Shown here one piece after another: positions 10,301 through 18,832 of a stretch of 64,000 nucleotides of DNA. Origin of the DNA: Algoriphagus vanfongensis DSM 17529 (lineage in GTDB: Bacteria > Bacteroidota > Bacteroidia > Cytophagales > Cyclobacteriaceae); NCBI RefSeq assembly GCF_000429465.1, contig NZ_KE386906.1, positions 124,001-188,000 of the forward strand, in the 5' to 3' direction. Positions within the stretch are counted from its first letter, which is position 1. Each line of letters begins with the position of its first letter. The translations under genes were made by a program, and so were the position numbers. The notes beneath the pieces are model-generated. The model was not told the DNA's origin. It searched no databases and saw only the letters and a program-made list of their open reading frames with translations.

Positions 10301-13300
10301 CAGAAATAATTGAATTATCAACTTCTGCTCCAACTTTCAATTGGTTTGCGTCAGACGGAGCGGGAGGTTATCTACCGATTACAACATCTTCAACTTTTGA
10401 CGGAGGGGCTTTTACTTTTGATGCCGCGACGAATTCCATGTCAGTTTCGGGACTTGCTGCTTCTGCTACACCGTACACTTATTATTTGGAAGTGACCGGT
10501 TCCAAAGTTTGTGACCAAGGTTTTATACCAGTTGATGTTATTGTGAATTTTGGGCCAGAGATGAGTCCTCCAACTTCAGACATGGTCACTTGTTTTGGTG
10601 CTGGAGATGGTGTCATTCAAGCTGTCATTCCATCAGGAAATTTGACTGATTTTGAATTTAGCCTTTCTGGTGACAATGGGGTAAATATTCCTTTTGCGGC
10701 AAACAATGGCTTGTTTGATAATTTGATTCCTGGCATTTATTCCCTTACGATGCAAAATGCAGAGGGATGTGCCACGACAATCGATGACTTGGAAATTACC
10801 GAGCCTACCGAAATTTTAATTCAAACTACAGATAAAATAGAACCTACCTGTGGAGAGGCTAATGGTATTTGGACATTTGCGGTTTCGGGAGGAACTCCAG
10901 ATGGAAGCGGTAGCTATGAAATTAGTCTTGACGGAAGCCCAGTATCTTCATTGGGAACGGATTGGGAGGTAAATGGAACCAATGACTTTTCGATCCTAAA
11001 TCTTTCTCCAGGTGATCATGTGATTACAGTTCAGGATGCAAACTCCTGTCCGATGGATTTGACCGAGACCTTCACAGCTCAAGCGATCCCGGTATTCGAT
11101 GTGGCGGATGTGACTATCTGCGAAAATGAAGCTTCGGCCACTTTATCACCAATTATTGTAGATCAGGCTGGTTCTACTCCTGTGTTCGTCTGGTCCTATG
11201 AAGATCCGAGCAATCCAGGTTCCTATATCGATATTGCCAATAATGACAATATCAATGGTGCAACCCACACCTTAGTAGGTAACGACCTTCAAATTGCAGG
11301 TTTGCTAAATTCAGGTTCACCTTATACCTATTATCTGAAAGTTTCTGGAAACTTAGTTTGCCCGGCAGATCCTATTCCAGCTGTGGTTACAGTTTTGAAA
11401 TTGCCTGAAGTTGTTTTCGAGCAAGATTCTGTCAGCTGTTTTGGAGGAAATGATGGAGGAATTAATCTGATCTCCAGTGACCCATCCGCAAATATGACCT
11501 ATTCGGTTATGGAAACTGGTGCCAGTAATGCTACAGGTAATTTCACAGGCTTGGCAGCAGGAATTTATACCATCACGGCCCAAGAAAATGGAGCGCCATG
11601 TAGCAATCAATTTACCGTGGAGGTATTACAACCTTCAGAGCTTCAGTTGCTCAACGAATCTCAAATCGATCCTACCTGTGGGGATGACAATGGTTCGATC
11701 TCATTTGATCTAGTTGGAGGTACTCCAGATTATCAAGTGACAGTGAACGGAACACCGATAGAAGATTTCCCTGTCAATAGTAAAACGGGAGACACCTATG
11801 AGGTGAAAAATCTGGCTCCTGGTACCTATTCCGTTGCGATGGTGGATGCAAATGGATGTATCTTGACAAGAGATGATTTGTTTTCCCTGGTCAATGATGC
11901 CGGGATAGATGTCAGTATAAATCCGATTGCTGAAGAGATATGCGAAGGACAGGATGTATTGTTGGAGCTTGTTTTCCAAAGTCCACCACCAACTACTCCG
12001 ACACTTAAGTGGTTTAAAGATTCGGAACTGAGCGAACCGATCACTTCTAGTCCTGATCCAGATGTGGATGGATTAACCTATCAGATTGTAAATGGCAATC
12101 TGACTGTCAGTGGACTATTGGCAGGAAGCCATGATTTCTATTTGGAGATCTCTGGAGCAGGTATTTGTACTTCTGTGGAGCAGGCAGGTGTGGAAGTTTA
12201 TCCTGAACTAACAGCCACGATAGATTTGACAGATGAAACATGTTTCCAAGCAGAAGATGGCAGTATCACCGCAAATGGAGTTGGGGGAAATGGAATCTAT
12301 GAATATAGCTTAAATGGAGCTGCTTTTTCAGCCACCAATGCATGGACAGATCTGCCTCAAGGGACTTATTCTATTTCAGTTAGAAATGATATCGGATGTA
12401 CTTACTCCGAAGATGTTACAATTGGAGGGCCGACTTCAGCCATTTCTATCAATTCTCCGACCATCATCAGAAGTTCTTGTGACCTGGACAATGGAAGTAT
12501 TGAGGATTTGGTGATATCTGGTGGTACACCTGCCTATTCTGTAGAATGGAGAAAGGGGAGTGCCACAGGTACGGTGGTTGCAGGTGATGAAAATGGAGCA
12601 ATGGATTTGGCTCCGGATACCTATTACTTGCTTGTAACTGATGCCAGCAATTGTACGGAAGTGTTCGATTTCTTGGTAGAGGAATCCTCAGATCCTGTTT
12701 ATGCAATCATACCGCCTATAGATGCTTGTATGGGGACTCCGGTGGAAATCAGACCCGTTCATATTGCCCCAGATCCATCACTTCCACCTGCCGCAGCCAC
12801 GGAGGTGAGATGGTTTGCTGGTCCCGGACAAACGGATGAGATTCAGAACGGTCCAGATCCATCCAATCCATCTATTAGTTACACCATCGATGATTCTGAT
12901 TGGCTGAATCCTGAATTGATAGTCGAAGGTTTACCTGCAGGAACTTATGATTACTATTTCTATGTGGTATGTACTGGGCAGGAAATCCAAATTGACATAA
13001 CTGTGTATGATACACCTCAAGTGGTCTTGGATACAGAAGCCATTACTTGTTTTGGGGATACGGATGGTAAAGCAATGGTTCTTTCCGGAGGAATGGCCAC
13101 ATACACCTATAGTCTGGATGGTGGAGCTTCCATGGATCAATCTAATTTTGAAGCCTTGAATTTGGCTGCGGGAAGCTATCAATTAATCATCAGCACACCA
13201 GCAGGATGTGCACAAATGATTGATTTTGAAATCGAAGGTCCTGATGATCCGCTGGCTAGCTCTCCACTGACTAAAATAGATCCCGGTTGTGGAGCAAGCA

Positions 13301-15402
13301 ATGGGAAGCTAGAATTGACTGTTACTGGCGGTTGGGTACCATATACTCTCGAAGTAATCAAAGATGGGACACTTTTGGAAAGCCAGACAGTAAGTGAAAA
13401 CGATATCAGTCTCAATGGCTATTCCATTGGAGATTACCAAATCATCATTACAGATGCAGGAGGTTGCTTTGTGACGACCAATACTGTTACACTTGTAGAT
13501 GGGCCTACCCAAATATTGATAGAGGAGGACGAAATCTGTGTAGGGGCCATAGCAACATTGACTCCTGTGCTGGATCCTGTAGCACCCGATGCCACCTTCC
13601 AATGGTATTTTGATTCTTCACTTTCTCAGCCCATCACCAGTAGTGCTTCTCCTGCTGCAGACGGGAAGATTTATCAAATAAATTCAACCACTGGTGAATT
13701 AACGATCAGCAATCTTCCAGAAAGTGGCACACCATACATCTATTATGTGACAGCATCTGGATCCAGTGTTTGTCCTGGTTTTATAGGAGAAGCTGAGGTA
13801 AGAGTCTTTGGCACACCTTCAGCAACTGCGACTGTTGTAAATGAGGTTTGTTTTGGAGATGGTGGCCAAATTACTGTCAATGCCACTGGAGGCTCAGGTA
13901 ATTACACGTACAGTTTGAATGGGGCTGGATTTGTTACTGAAAATGTATTTGACGTCGCCACGGGCACCTATCAAGTGGAAGTCATGACCGCCGAGGGATG
14001 TTCTTTTGTGATTTCAGATATCCAAGTCACAGGTCCTTCAGCGGCCTTAGAAGTATCCGCTGTAGAGTCTGATAACCCAACTTGTGATCAATCCAATGGT
14101 GAAGTTAGATTCATCGTTTCAGGCGGATATGAGCCTTATGTCATTTCTTACACCAAAAATGGAATTGATCAGGGAACTGTTCCTTTGGCAAACTCTGGGC
14201 AAATTTCCATCCCCGGATTAGGAGAAGGTGAATATGAACTCCAAATAGAAGATGGTGAGGGATGTGTGATTGCGCTTCCAAGTCCAATTGAGTTGGTGGA
14301 GGTCCCTACTGTGATCACCGCGCCTGATGATTCGATTTGTGAAGGAGAAACAGCACAGATAACTCCGTCCTTGCCTCAAAATATCACTAATCCTGCTTTT
14401 TCATGGTCATTTGATGCTGCAGGTAATAATCCGATTTCTAATGGTACTTCCAATGGGGTTACCTACACGATAGCTTCCAATGGAGTTTTATCTATTCAAG
14501 GGCTAACAGCCGACAATTCACCTACCACCTACTATGTAACTGCTAGTGGCAATGGTATCTGCAACATCGTTCCAGAAGAGGTTGAGGTGTCAGTCTATGA
14601 GATACCTATCTTAAGAGTTTCAAATCCATCTGTTGTTTGTGATCCAGGAGGTACTGTTGATTTGACTGATTATATCGAAGGGTTCAATCCTTCTATCTAT
14701 GACTATAATGTATTAAGCCCATCTGGAACTGCCATGCGATTGGACGAATTGGATCATGTGGCGATTTCAGGGGATTATCGAGTTAGCAGTTCCGCCAAAG
14801 GGTCCGATTGCTGGAATCAACCACAAAGAATCAGAGTTTTAATTGCCGAGACCTTACTTGAGGCTGAGTTTCAGTTTGAAGTCGATCTAGGCGATGGTAC
14901 ATTGATCACCAACGGCGATATTCAGATCCAAGAAGATGTTCAATTCGAGGATTTGAGTCTTGGAGATGCAGTAATCTGGAATTGGGATTTCGGAGATGGC
15001 TCTACTTCTTCTGAGCAGCATCCTATACACCAGTATCAATCCAAAGGTATCTATACTGTTTCATTACAGGTGATCGATTCGATTGGATGTGTTTCTACTT
15101 TCGAAATGGTGGTTCAGGTTTTTGATGATTACATGGTAATGTTTCCAAACGCGTTTACTCCAGACGGAGTGAAAAATCAAACTTTTAGACCTCAGCATAG
15201 AGGGATTGCGCAAATGGAAGTATTTATTTTCAATACTTGGGGAGAATTGATCTATCATGCCGACACCTTGGAAGATCAAGGCTGGGATGGTACCGTAAAA
15301 GGAACTTCAGCACCAAATGGCAACTATATCTATCGAGCTAAATTCACAAGCCGATCTGGAGAGAAATTTGAAAAATCAGGAGTATTTATTTTGATTAGAT
15401 AG
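7330..15402 (+). CDS. Giant lectin/SprB-repeat/Ig-like/PKD adhesin exported by type IX secretion
   Basis: I chose ATG 7330 because it begins a clean signal peptide (MKKR...ALPFFVFGQ); an ATG six codons earlier is less likely. The 2,690-residue protein has, in order, an L-type-lectin-like domain (about 43-400, with GDGIGFFLIDGA and GYMGIGFDVLG), a cadherin/Ig-like stretch (410-560), a first SprB-like module (TCDGQGDGSI, about 565), and a long array of Ig-like and SprB-like modules (about 680-2440). A PKD domain follows (2512-2600, WNWDFGDGSTSSEQHP), then a gliding-type C-terminal domain (2602-2690, FPNAFTPDG, NTWGELIY, WDGT, PNGNYIY). Such C-terminal domains direct T9SS export and surface attachment. 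It is probably a calcium- and glycan-binding surface or gliding adhesin. It lies between neuC and neuA on the same strand. Confidence 0.9.
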   Translation: MKKRITRLISQSNQVVKALLGMAMLLALPFFVFGQVTVPRAGFPYCQPFTGTTVNPNSLPFTIARGNTVIDYGTGQVSPDEDLILTGNALQLTSTVSNRRGYVLIDLPFSSEYGIKASFEYFIHTPGGNGLGDGIGFFLIDGAITSSTFQIGGVGGSLGYAPHGSDGAGTYSTSGITGGYMGIGFDVLGNHGNYHEKKYGGFHDPNQFNYTSPPLTRQMYPDGITIRGPLNSADVSRRNGSPTADATNIALDSYQFVEGKITYFDPTPGAYSHYGGTEYRVVNGSGNLYVTNPTKFLGMSDMFKIGSGLRPEDLNCSFPLPDGYRKVFINLEPTGNPMSPYLISLDMLVGSNPVPVNIFNGVPYTNKPAPATLKVGFTASTGGGFFSTQEIRNVAVQVSSIEDQAKPLPPSLFREICVEDQQEVELPFCVELPSSSNAFIQCIQLYDTDPGPGDNNFATDTYECGLSGYCAQRCNETFKRLDAIDPLTGNKVGEFIGELSDEVAVGEFNQAVIRYVRTDMSFYGTVTAWYKIVDNFGLESDGVPISITINPVPKIQSIGTKTDVTCDGQGDGSITGVVLTDLAEPGKYQVEFLDDANNVIPFTLVSESQQANGFWTATFDLTGLNLAAYRVRVTNPNVAGLGDQCSDDFDEVPSSDPCDAEFNLHELTQQMGTPVDLQPYEDTICELNDAVVSPSIDPVYNPNGLPVPFKWYADENRSQELVTGSTTIDGAPVDVEVAADGTITITGLLADGTNPKTYSFYVETDFRDNSGSNSGNFCQYDGTVSTVATITVHPAINIQIVETPDWCRENIGTIEVTAIGGTGAKEFYLYEVGNTNPIQQSGAINGTSFTFTGLYPGDYEVEVVTQNPTCTNLLSPITVEGPEIPLALTEVSKSEEFCDLQNGSLTFSLSGGNTPYNSILVGGVDVNTLSITQTGDNYLVEDLAGGTYTIEVLDGQNCPISISIDVPYEIPSEFGTIPDEVCEGQTATVQAEIIELSTSAPTFNWFASDGAGGYLPITTSSTFDGGAFTFDAATNSMSVSGLAASATPYTYYLEVTGSKVCDQGFIPVDVIVNFGPEMSPPTSDMVTCFGAGDGVIQAVIPSGNLTDFEFSLSGDNGVNIPFAANNGLFDNLIPGIYSLTMQNAEGCATTIDDLEITEPTEILIQTTDKIEPTCGEANGIWTFAVSGGTPDGSGSYEISLDGSPVSSLGTDWEVNGTNDFSILNLSPGDHVITVQDANSCPMDLTETFTAQAIPVFDVADVTICENEASATLSPIIVDQAGSTPVFVWSYEDPSNPGSYIDIANNDNINGATHTLVGNDLQIAGLLNSGSPYTYYLKVSGNLVCPADPIPAVVTVLKLPEVVFEQDSVSCFGGNDGGINLISSDPSANMTYSVMETGASNATGNFTGLAAGIYTITAQENGAPCSNQFTVEVLQPSELQLLNESQIDPTCGDDNGSISFDLVGGTPDYQVTVNGTPIEDFPVNSKTGDTYEVKNLAPGTYSVAMVDANGCILTRDDLFSLVNDAGIDVSINPIAEEICEGQDVLLELVFQSPPPTTPTLKWFKDSELSEPITSSPDPDVDGLTYQIVNGNLTVSGLLAGSHDFYLEISGAGICTSVEQAGVEVYPELTATIDLTDETCFQAEDGSITANGVGGNGIYEYSLNGAAFSATNAWTDLPQGTYSISVRNDIGCTYSEDVTIGGPTSAISINSPTIIRSSCDLDNGSIEDLVISGGTPAYSVEWRKGSATGTVVAGDENGAMDLAPDTYYLLVTDASNCTEVFDFLVEESSDPVYAIIPPIDACMGTPVEIRPVHIAPDPSLPPAAATEVRWFAGPGQTDEIQNGPDPSNPSISYTIDDSDWLNPELIVEGLPAGTYDYYFYVVCTGQEIQIDITVYDTPQVVLDTEAITCFGDTDGKAMVLSGGMATYTYSLDGGASMDQSNFEALNLAAGSYQLIISTPAGCAQMIDFEIEGPDDPLASSPLTKIDPGCGASNGKLELTVTGGWVPYTLEVIKDGTLLESQTVSENDISLNGYSIGDYQIIITDAGGCFVTTNTVTLVDGPTQILIEEDEICVGAIATLTPVLDPVAPDATFQWYFDSSLSQPITSSASPAADGKIYQINSTTGELTISNLPESGTPYIYYVTASGSSVCPGFIGEAEVRVFGTPSATATVVNEVCFGDGGQITVNATGGSGNYTYSLNGAGFVTENVFDVATGTYQVEVMTAEGCSFVISDIQVTGPSAALEVSAVESDNPTCDQSNGEVRFIVSGGYEPYVISYTKNGIDQGTVPLANSGQISIPGLGEGEYELQIEDGEGCVIALPSPIELVEVPTVITAPDDSICEGETAQITPSLPQNITNPAFSWSFDAAGNNPISNGTSNGVTYTIASNGVLSIQGLTADNSPTTYYVTASGNGICNIVPEEVEVSVYEIPILRVSNPSVVCDPGGTVDLTDYIEGFNPSIYDYNVLSPSGTAMRLDELDHVAISGDYRVSSSAKGSDCWNQPQRIRVLIAETLLEAEFQFEVDLGDGTLITNGDIQIQEDVQFEDLSLGDAVIWNWDFGDGSTSSEQHPIHQYQSKGIYTVSLQVIDSIGCVSTFEMVVQVFDDYMVMFPNAFTPDGVKNQTFRPQHRGIAQMEVFIFNTWGELIYHADTLEDQGWDGTVKGTSAPNGNYIYRAKFTSRSGEKFEKSGVFILIR
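9370..14640 (+). repeat. Tandem ~270-residue supra-repeats inside the adhesin gene
   Basis: One unit consists of an Ig-like module opening with (I/V/A)C(E/V/M) and holding F.W, then a SprB-like module A (TCFG..DG), then module B (PTCG..NG). Ig-like modules begin near 9380, 10270, 11117, 11937, 12724, 13534 and 14335, a period of 790-890 bases. The matching A and B modules start near 9745/10015, 10585/10845, 11435/11672, 12240/12475, 13045/13282 and 13845/14080. The copies are diverged at base level, so this is an old protein repeat and not a recent DNA expansion. Confidence 0.8.
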
Positions 15403-15441
15403 TTTTAAGTAGTTGGTTATTAGTTTTATACTTAGATTTTA

Positions 15442-16143
15442 ATGAGAATACTTGCTTTGATCCCTGCCAGGGGAGGATCGAAAGGAGTTCCTGGGAAAAA
15501 TATTAAAGAATTGGCCGGTAGGCCATTACTTGATTACACCGCGAAAATTGCGAAACAGTCGTCTTTGATTTCCAAAGTAGCTCTGAGTACCGATGATGAA
15601 GCAATCGCAAAAGTTGGTAGTGCTTCCGGACTTGAAGTGCCATTTACACGGCCTGCTGAACTGGCATTGGATACTACCCCTACCTTGCCTGTGGTTCAGC
15701 ATGCGCTGGATTATTACTCTTCGATTGGAGAGGACTATGACGCAGTTTGTCTTTTGGAAGTGACATCTCCCTTTCGGACCGTAGCATTTTTGGATCAGGC
15801 TATAAAAAAATTCATTGACTTGGATGCAGATTCCTTAGTTTCAGTATTGGAGGTCCCAGCTACTTATAATCCTCATTGGACATTTGAAGAAAATAAGGAT
15901 GGTTATCTCGCTATATCAACAGGAGAGGGACAAATAATACCACGGAGACAAGCACTTCCAAAAGCCTATCATCGCGATGGAAGTGTGTATTTGACAAAGG
16001 CATCTATAATCCGCTCTGGTTCTTTGTACGGATCAAAAATGACTTTTTTAGAGAATGATCCTAAAAATTATGTCAATATTGACACCTTAGACGACTGGAA
16101 GGAGGCTGAAAATTGGATTTCTTTACATGGAAGTCCAGAATAA
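15442..16143 (+). CDS. neuA: CMP-N-acetylneuraminate/nonulosonate cytidylyltransferase NeuA
   Basis: A 233-residue nucleotidyltransferase starting MRILALIPARGGSKGVPGKN, the CTP-binding signature of CMP-sialic acid synthetases and relatives. LSTDDEAIA, PFTRPAELA, LLEVTSPFR and HRDGSVYLTK follow as expected for the family. It activates the NeuB product with CTP for transfer to a surface glycan. It starts 39 bases after the adhesin stop on the same strand, so it probably belongs to the same transcript despite being 8 kb from neuC. CMP-legionaminate or CMP-pseudaminate synthetase is the alternative; the sequence alone does not decide the sugar. Confidence 0.9.
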   Translation: MRILALIPARGGSKGVPGKNIKELAGRPLLDYTAKIAKQSSLISKVALSTDDEAIAKVGSASGLEVPFTRPAELALDTTPTLPVVQHALDYYSSIGEDYDAVCLLEVTSPFRTVAFLDQAIKKFIDLDADSLVSVLEVPATYNPHWTFEENKDGYLAISTGEGQIIPRRQALPKAYHRDGSVYLTKASIIRSGSLYGSKMTFLENDPKNYVNIDTLDDWKEAENWISLHGSPE

Positions 16144-16262
16144 CTTATACTTAAAAGATTATTTTTTAGGAAATCTCTAATTGCATTTTAGAAAGTCCTA
16201 AGCATAGGAAATAACTTTACAATTATTCATCAAGATTGCTTACTTGATTTTAAAATCGTTTC

Positions 16263-17225
16263 ATGATCTTATCCTATTTATCCATTTTCCTATTTCTCCT
16301 GCTGATTGGTTTGGTTTATTACCGACTGGCCAGAAAATTCGGAGTATGGGATCTGCCCAATGAGAGGAGTTCTCATCGACAGGTGACAATTAGGGGAGGA
16401 GGGATTTTATTTCCAGCAGCAGCCATTATCTGGTGGCTGTTTTTTGACTTTCAGAATACTTGGATGATCATCGGAATGCTGTGGATATCGTCGATTAGTA
16501 TGCTGGATGATATCTATACGCTTTCTGCCAAATTGAGATTTGGAGTTCAGTTTTTGGCGCTGACCATGGCATTTTGGGATCTTGAAGTCTTTCAGACGGT
16601 GGATTGGTATCAGCTACCCATATTATATTTCTTTGGCCTAGGGATCATCAATGCCATCAATTTCATGGATGGGATCAATGGAATCACAGGGCTTTATGGC
16701 TTGGTGTTTTTCGCGAGTTTGATGGTGGTCAATACTTATTCTCCCTTTTTTCAGGACGAGCTCCTACATTACGAGGTCTTGGCGATTTGCGTGTTTTTAC
16801 TATTCAACCTGCGAAAGAAGGCTTTGATGTTTGCAGGAGATATAGGAAGTATCACGCTTGCCTATCTCATGATTTATTTTTTAACCAAATGGTATTTGGC
16901 TGATGGTAACTGGACAATTATTATGTTCCTGTTGATTTATGGAGTCGATGTGACAGCGACATTTGTCAGAAGAATCCAAAAAAGAGAAAAGCTAACCGAA
17001 CCCCATCGTACGCATTTATATCAGTTTCTGGTCAATCAAGTGAAAATTGATCACGTGATCATCGCTTTAGTCTATGCTTTATTGCAAGGCGCAATCAATT
17101 TTGGGTTTTTTATCCTTCCGCAGGGCTATCCTGAGCCACGCACTGCTTTTGCCTTTATGGCGGTGTTGGGCTTTGCCTATCTGTTTTTCAAGAATTGGAT
17201 CAGAAAGAAATATCTTTTGACTTGA
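16263..17225 (+). CDS. WecA/MraY-type polyprenyl-phosphate GlcNAc-1-P transferase (GT4)
   Basis: A 320-residue multispanning protein of the polyprenyl-phosphate sugar-1-phosphate transferase family. Visible motifs are HRQVTIRGGG near residue 38, the Mg2+/substrate DDIYTL in the second cytoplasmic loop, NAINFMDGINGITG, FAGDIGS, and the late cytoplasmic HRTHLYQ. These enzymes transfer HexNAc-1-P from a UDP-sugar to undecaprenyl phosphate and so start O-antigen or capsule repeat synthesis. It is the last gene of the glycan locus, 119 bases after neuA and followed by a terminator. It is more WecA-like than MraY-like by its length and motif spacing; the donor sugar (GlcNAc, QuiNAc, FucNAc) is not determined. 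Confidence 0.87.
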   Translation: MILSYLSIFLFLLLIGLVYYRLARKFGVWDLPNERSSHRQVTIRGGGILFPAAAIIWWLFFDFQNTWMIIGMLWISSISMLDDIYTLSAKLRFGVQFLALTMAFWDLEVFQTVDWYQLPILYFFGLGIINAINFMDGINGITGLYGLVFFASLMVVNTYSPFFQDELLHYEVLAICVFLLFNLRKKALMFAGDIGSITLAYLMIYFLTKWYLADGNWTIIMFLLIYGVDVTATFVRRIQKREKLTEPHRTHLYQFLVNQVKIDHVIIALVYALLQGAINFGFFILPQGYPEPRTAFAFMAVLGFAYLFFKNWIRKKYLLT

Positions 17226-17256
17226 GGTTGTTGCCTGTCGAATATCAAAGAAATTT

Positions 17257-17289
17257 GAAAGGCTCACTTTTGTGGGCCTTTCTGTTTTT
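17257..17289 (+). terminator. Rho-independent terminator after the glycan locus
   Basis: An 11-base-pair stem (17257-17267 with 17272-17282, one G-T wobble) and a TTTT loop are followed by TGTTTTT. It lies 31 bases after the transferase stop. Confidence 0.8.
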
Positions 17290-17758
17290 GGTCTTTTGAG
17301 CACCCTGTGTTCAAGGATGACTTGGATAATTTCTAAGTGAAGTTTGGCGGTATTTGGAAAGAAGGTAACCTCATGACTTAGGACTATTTTTCGATGTCCG
17401 GTTGCAGGGATTATTTTTTGAGAAAAAAGTTCCAAAACTGATGAAATTCCTCAAACCTTCTCCAGACACTTGGCGTAGAAGCCATCAAATTCACCCACAG
17501 TATGTAAATCGAAAAATCTGAAATTTGAGAAAAAATGCCCCAAAAGCAGGCTTTTTTCCACACTTGTCCTCATGCTAGGCATTTGGCAAATACCGCTTAT
17601 ATGCTTTTAATAAAAATTGACAGAAGTAAAATTTCTTTTGGAACATGCATTGCAGGTTAATCATTGGTTTTTATTTACTTTGTCCCAAATTTCAAAAAAG
17701 GAAAAATCAACCAATAAGTTTTTCCAAAAACCAAATAAATCATAATCTATTCCCCAAA
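17290..17758. other. 469-base gap between the glycan locus and the LRR operon
   Basis: AT-rich stretch with no convincing gene on either strand. It should carry the promoter of the lipoprotein/LRR operon. A TTTACTTTG near 17673 faintly resembles the Bacteroidota -7 element, but no good -33 partner is visible. The frame open from 17645 is the upstream extension of the next gene and has no signal-peptide logic. Confidence 0.4.
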
Positions 17759-18229
17759 ATGAAAGAAAAGTTCATCTCATTTTCGCTCAACCGCTCTTTG
17801 ATGATTGCTATGGTGGCTTTGATGGCCATGGGTGCTTGTAAGTCCAAGAAAAAAGCTGTTCAGCCAGAGCCAGCTCCTGCACCCGTGGAGCAGACACAAC
17901 CTACTCCGCCACCTGCTGCTCCTGAGCCTACTGCCGAAGAGCTAGCTGCACAGAAATTGGAAAGTGCTTTCAATGCCGTAGCTGCTGCCGGTAACACCGC
18001 CATGGCTAACCAATCTATCGAGCAGACTTTGGCTATGTTTTCCAATCAAGACACTCCAGTATTGATCGTGATCCATGAGGAAAACGGCATCAAGGACTAC
18101 GACGAGCCTACTACTATCCGGAAGTATCTGGAATACCTCAAAGACACCAAGAAAAACCTAAACTATATCTCTGACATCCGTCTGGATGCCAACGGTAAGG
18201 TTTCTGAACTTGAATTGAGAAGAAAATAA
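17759..18229 (+). CDS. Small periplasmic-side lipoprotein
   Basis: ATG 17759 gives a 156-residue protein whose N-terminus is a lipoprotein signal ending in MAMGAC. A Lys cluster (KSKKK) and a Pro/Ala/Glu/Gln-rich low-complexity linker (about residues 35-65) follow. The C-terminal part (about 80-156, with TPVLIVIHEENG and DYDEPTTIRKYLEYL) looks like a small folded domain of no family I recognise. It opens a four-gene run with the next three envelope proteins (24 bases to the next ATG). A structural or tethering role in the envelope is inferred from the lipobox and the linker only. Confidence 0.75.
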   Translation: MKEKFISFSLNRSLMIAMVALMAMGACKSKKKAVQPEPAPAPVEQTQPTPPPAAPEPTAEELAAQKLESAFNAVAAAGNTAMANQSIEQTLAMFSNQDTPVLIVIHEENGIKDYDEPTTIRKYLEYLKDTKKNLNYISDIRLDANGKVSELELRRK

Positions 18230-18253
18230 TTGTCCCTAGTAAACCATTTGAAA

Positions 18254-18832
18254 ATGAAAAATAAATTAATCCTATTTCTTGGCCTTTTTCTTGCAAGTTC
18301 AGTAGTAGCTCTTGCCCAGTCAGATGATATCAGCCCAGCTAGAAAGCAGGCAATCGATTCTTTGGCTCTTGAGAAAGTAAAAGACTTAAGTAAATATATC
18401 GCTATCATCGGTAGCAAAGAGACTCAGTTTTCTGAGGCCAACCGCGTGATGGATCGTGCAGAGGAGCTTTTCGCTCCAGGTGCTGAGATGGGCGTATCTA
18501 GCATCAACTCTAACGAGATCGCTTACTATAAAGTGAGAAGATACTTTGAAAGATTGATGGCTTTGAACTACGACCGTGTCAACATTACTTGGTATGACAT
18601 CCAGTATATCTCTGACTTGGAAAGACAACCTGACGGTAGATATGTGGGTGTGATCACCATCTTCCAGAGATTCGAAGGAACTTCTATTGAGACTGGAATG
18701 AACTACAAAGACACCACCAAAAAAGATATCACGATCTACGTAGAGAAAAAACAAACTCAAATCGCCGGTAGAACCATCGAATTCTGGGATGTGATGCTGG
18801 GTGATGTGCGTGTGACTGAAACATCTGCATGA
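18254..18832 (+). CDS. Secreted protein sharing a domain with the downstream LRR protein
   Basis: I chose ATG 18254, which begins a classical signal peptide cleaved at about VALAQ-SDD; the frame runs back to a TTG at 18230. The mature ~170 residues contain an NTF2-like alpha+beta pattern (YFERLMALNYDRVNITWYDIQY, then RYVGVITIFQRFEG and DITIYVEKK). By eye this resembles residues about 100-180 of the LRR protein two genes downstream (TAYMKDIEFFFQDVNFKF, GEVYFMVSLDR, RFVEVNLLEK), so the operon may contain repeated copies of one domain. The stop overlaps the next start (ATGA at 18829). Function unknown. Confidence 0.75.
   Translation: MKNKLILFLGLFLASSVVALAQSDDISPARKQAIDSLALEKVKDLSKYIAIIGSKETQFSEANRVMDRAEELFAPGAEMGVSSINSNEIAYYKVRRYFERLMALNYDRVNITWYDIQYISDLERQPDGRYVGVITIFQRFEGTSIETGMNYKDTTKKDITIYVEKKQTQIAGRTIEFWDVMLGDVRVTETSA

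Noticed and set aside
12467..12706. Minus-strand frames inside the adhesin, LRR and TonB receptor genes
   Set aside because: They mirror the repeat structure of the plus-strand genes and have low-complexity or unnatural residue composition; they are shadows.
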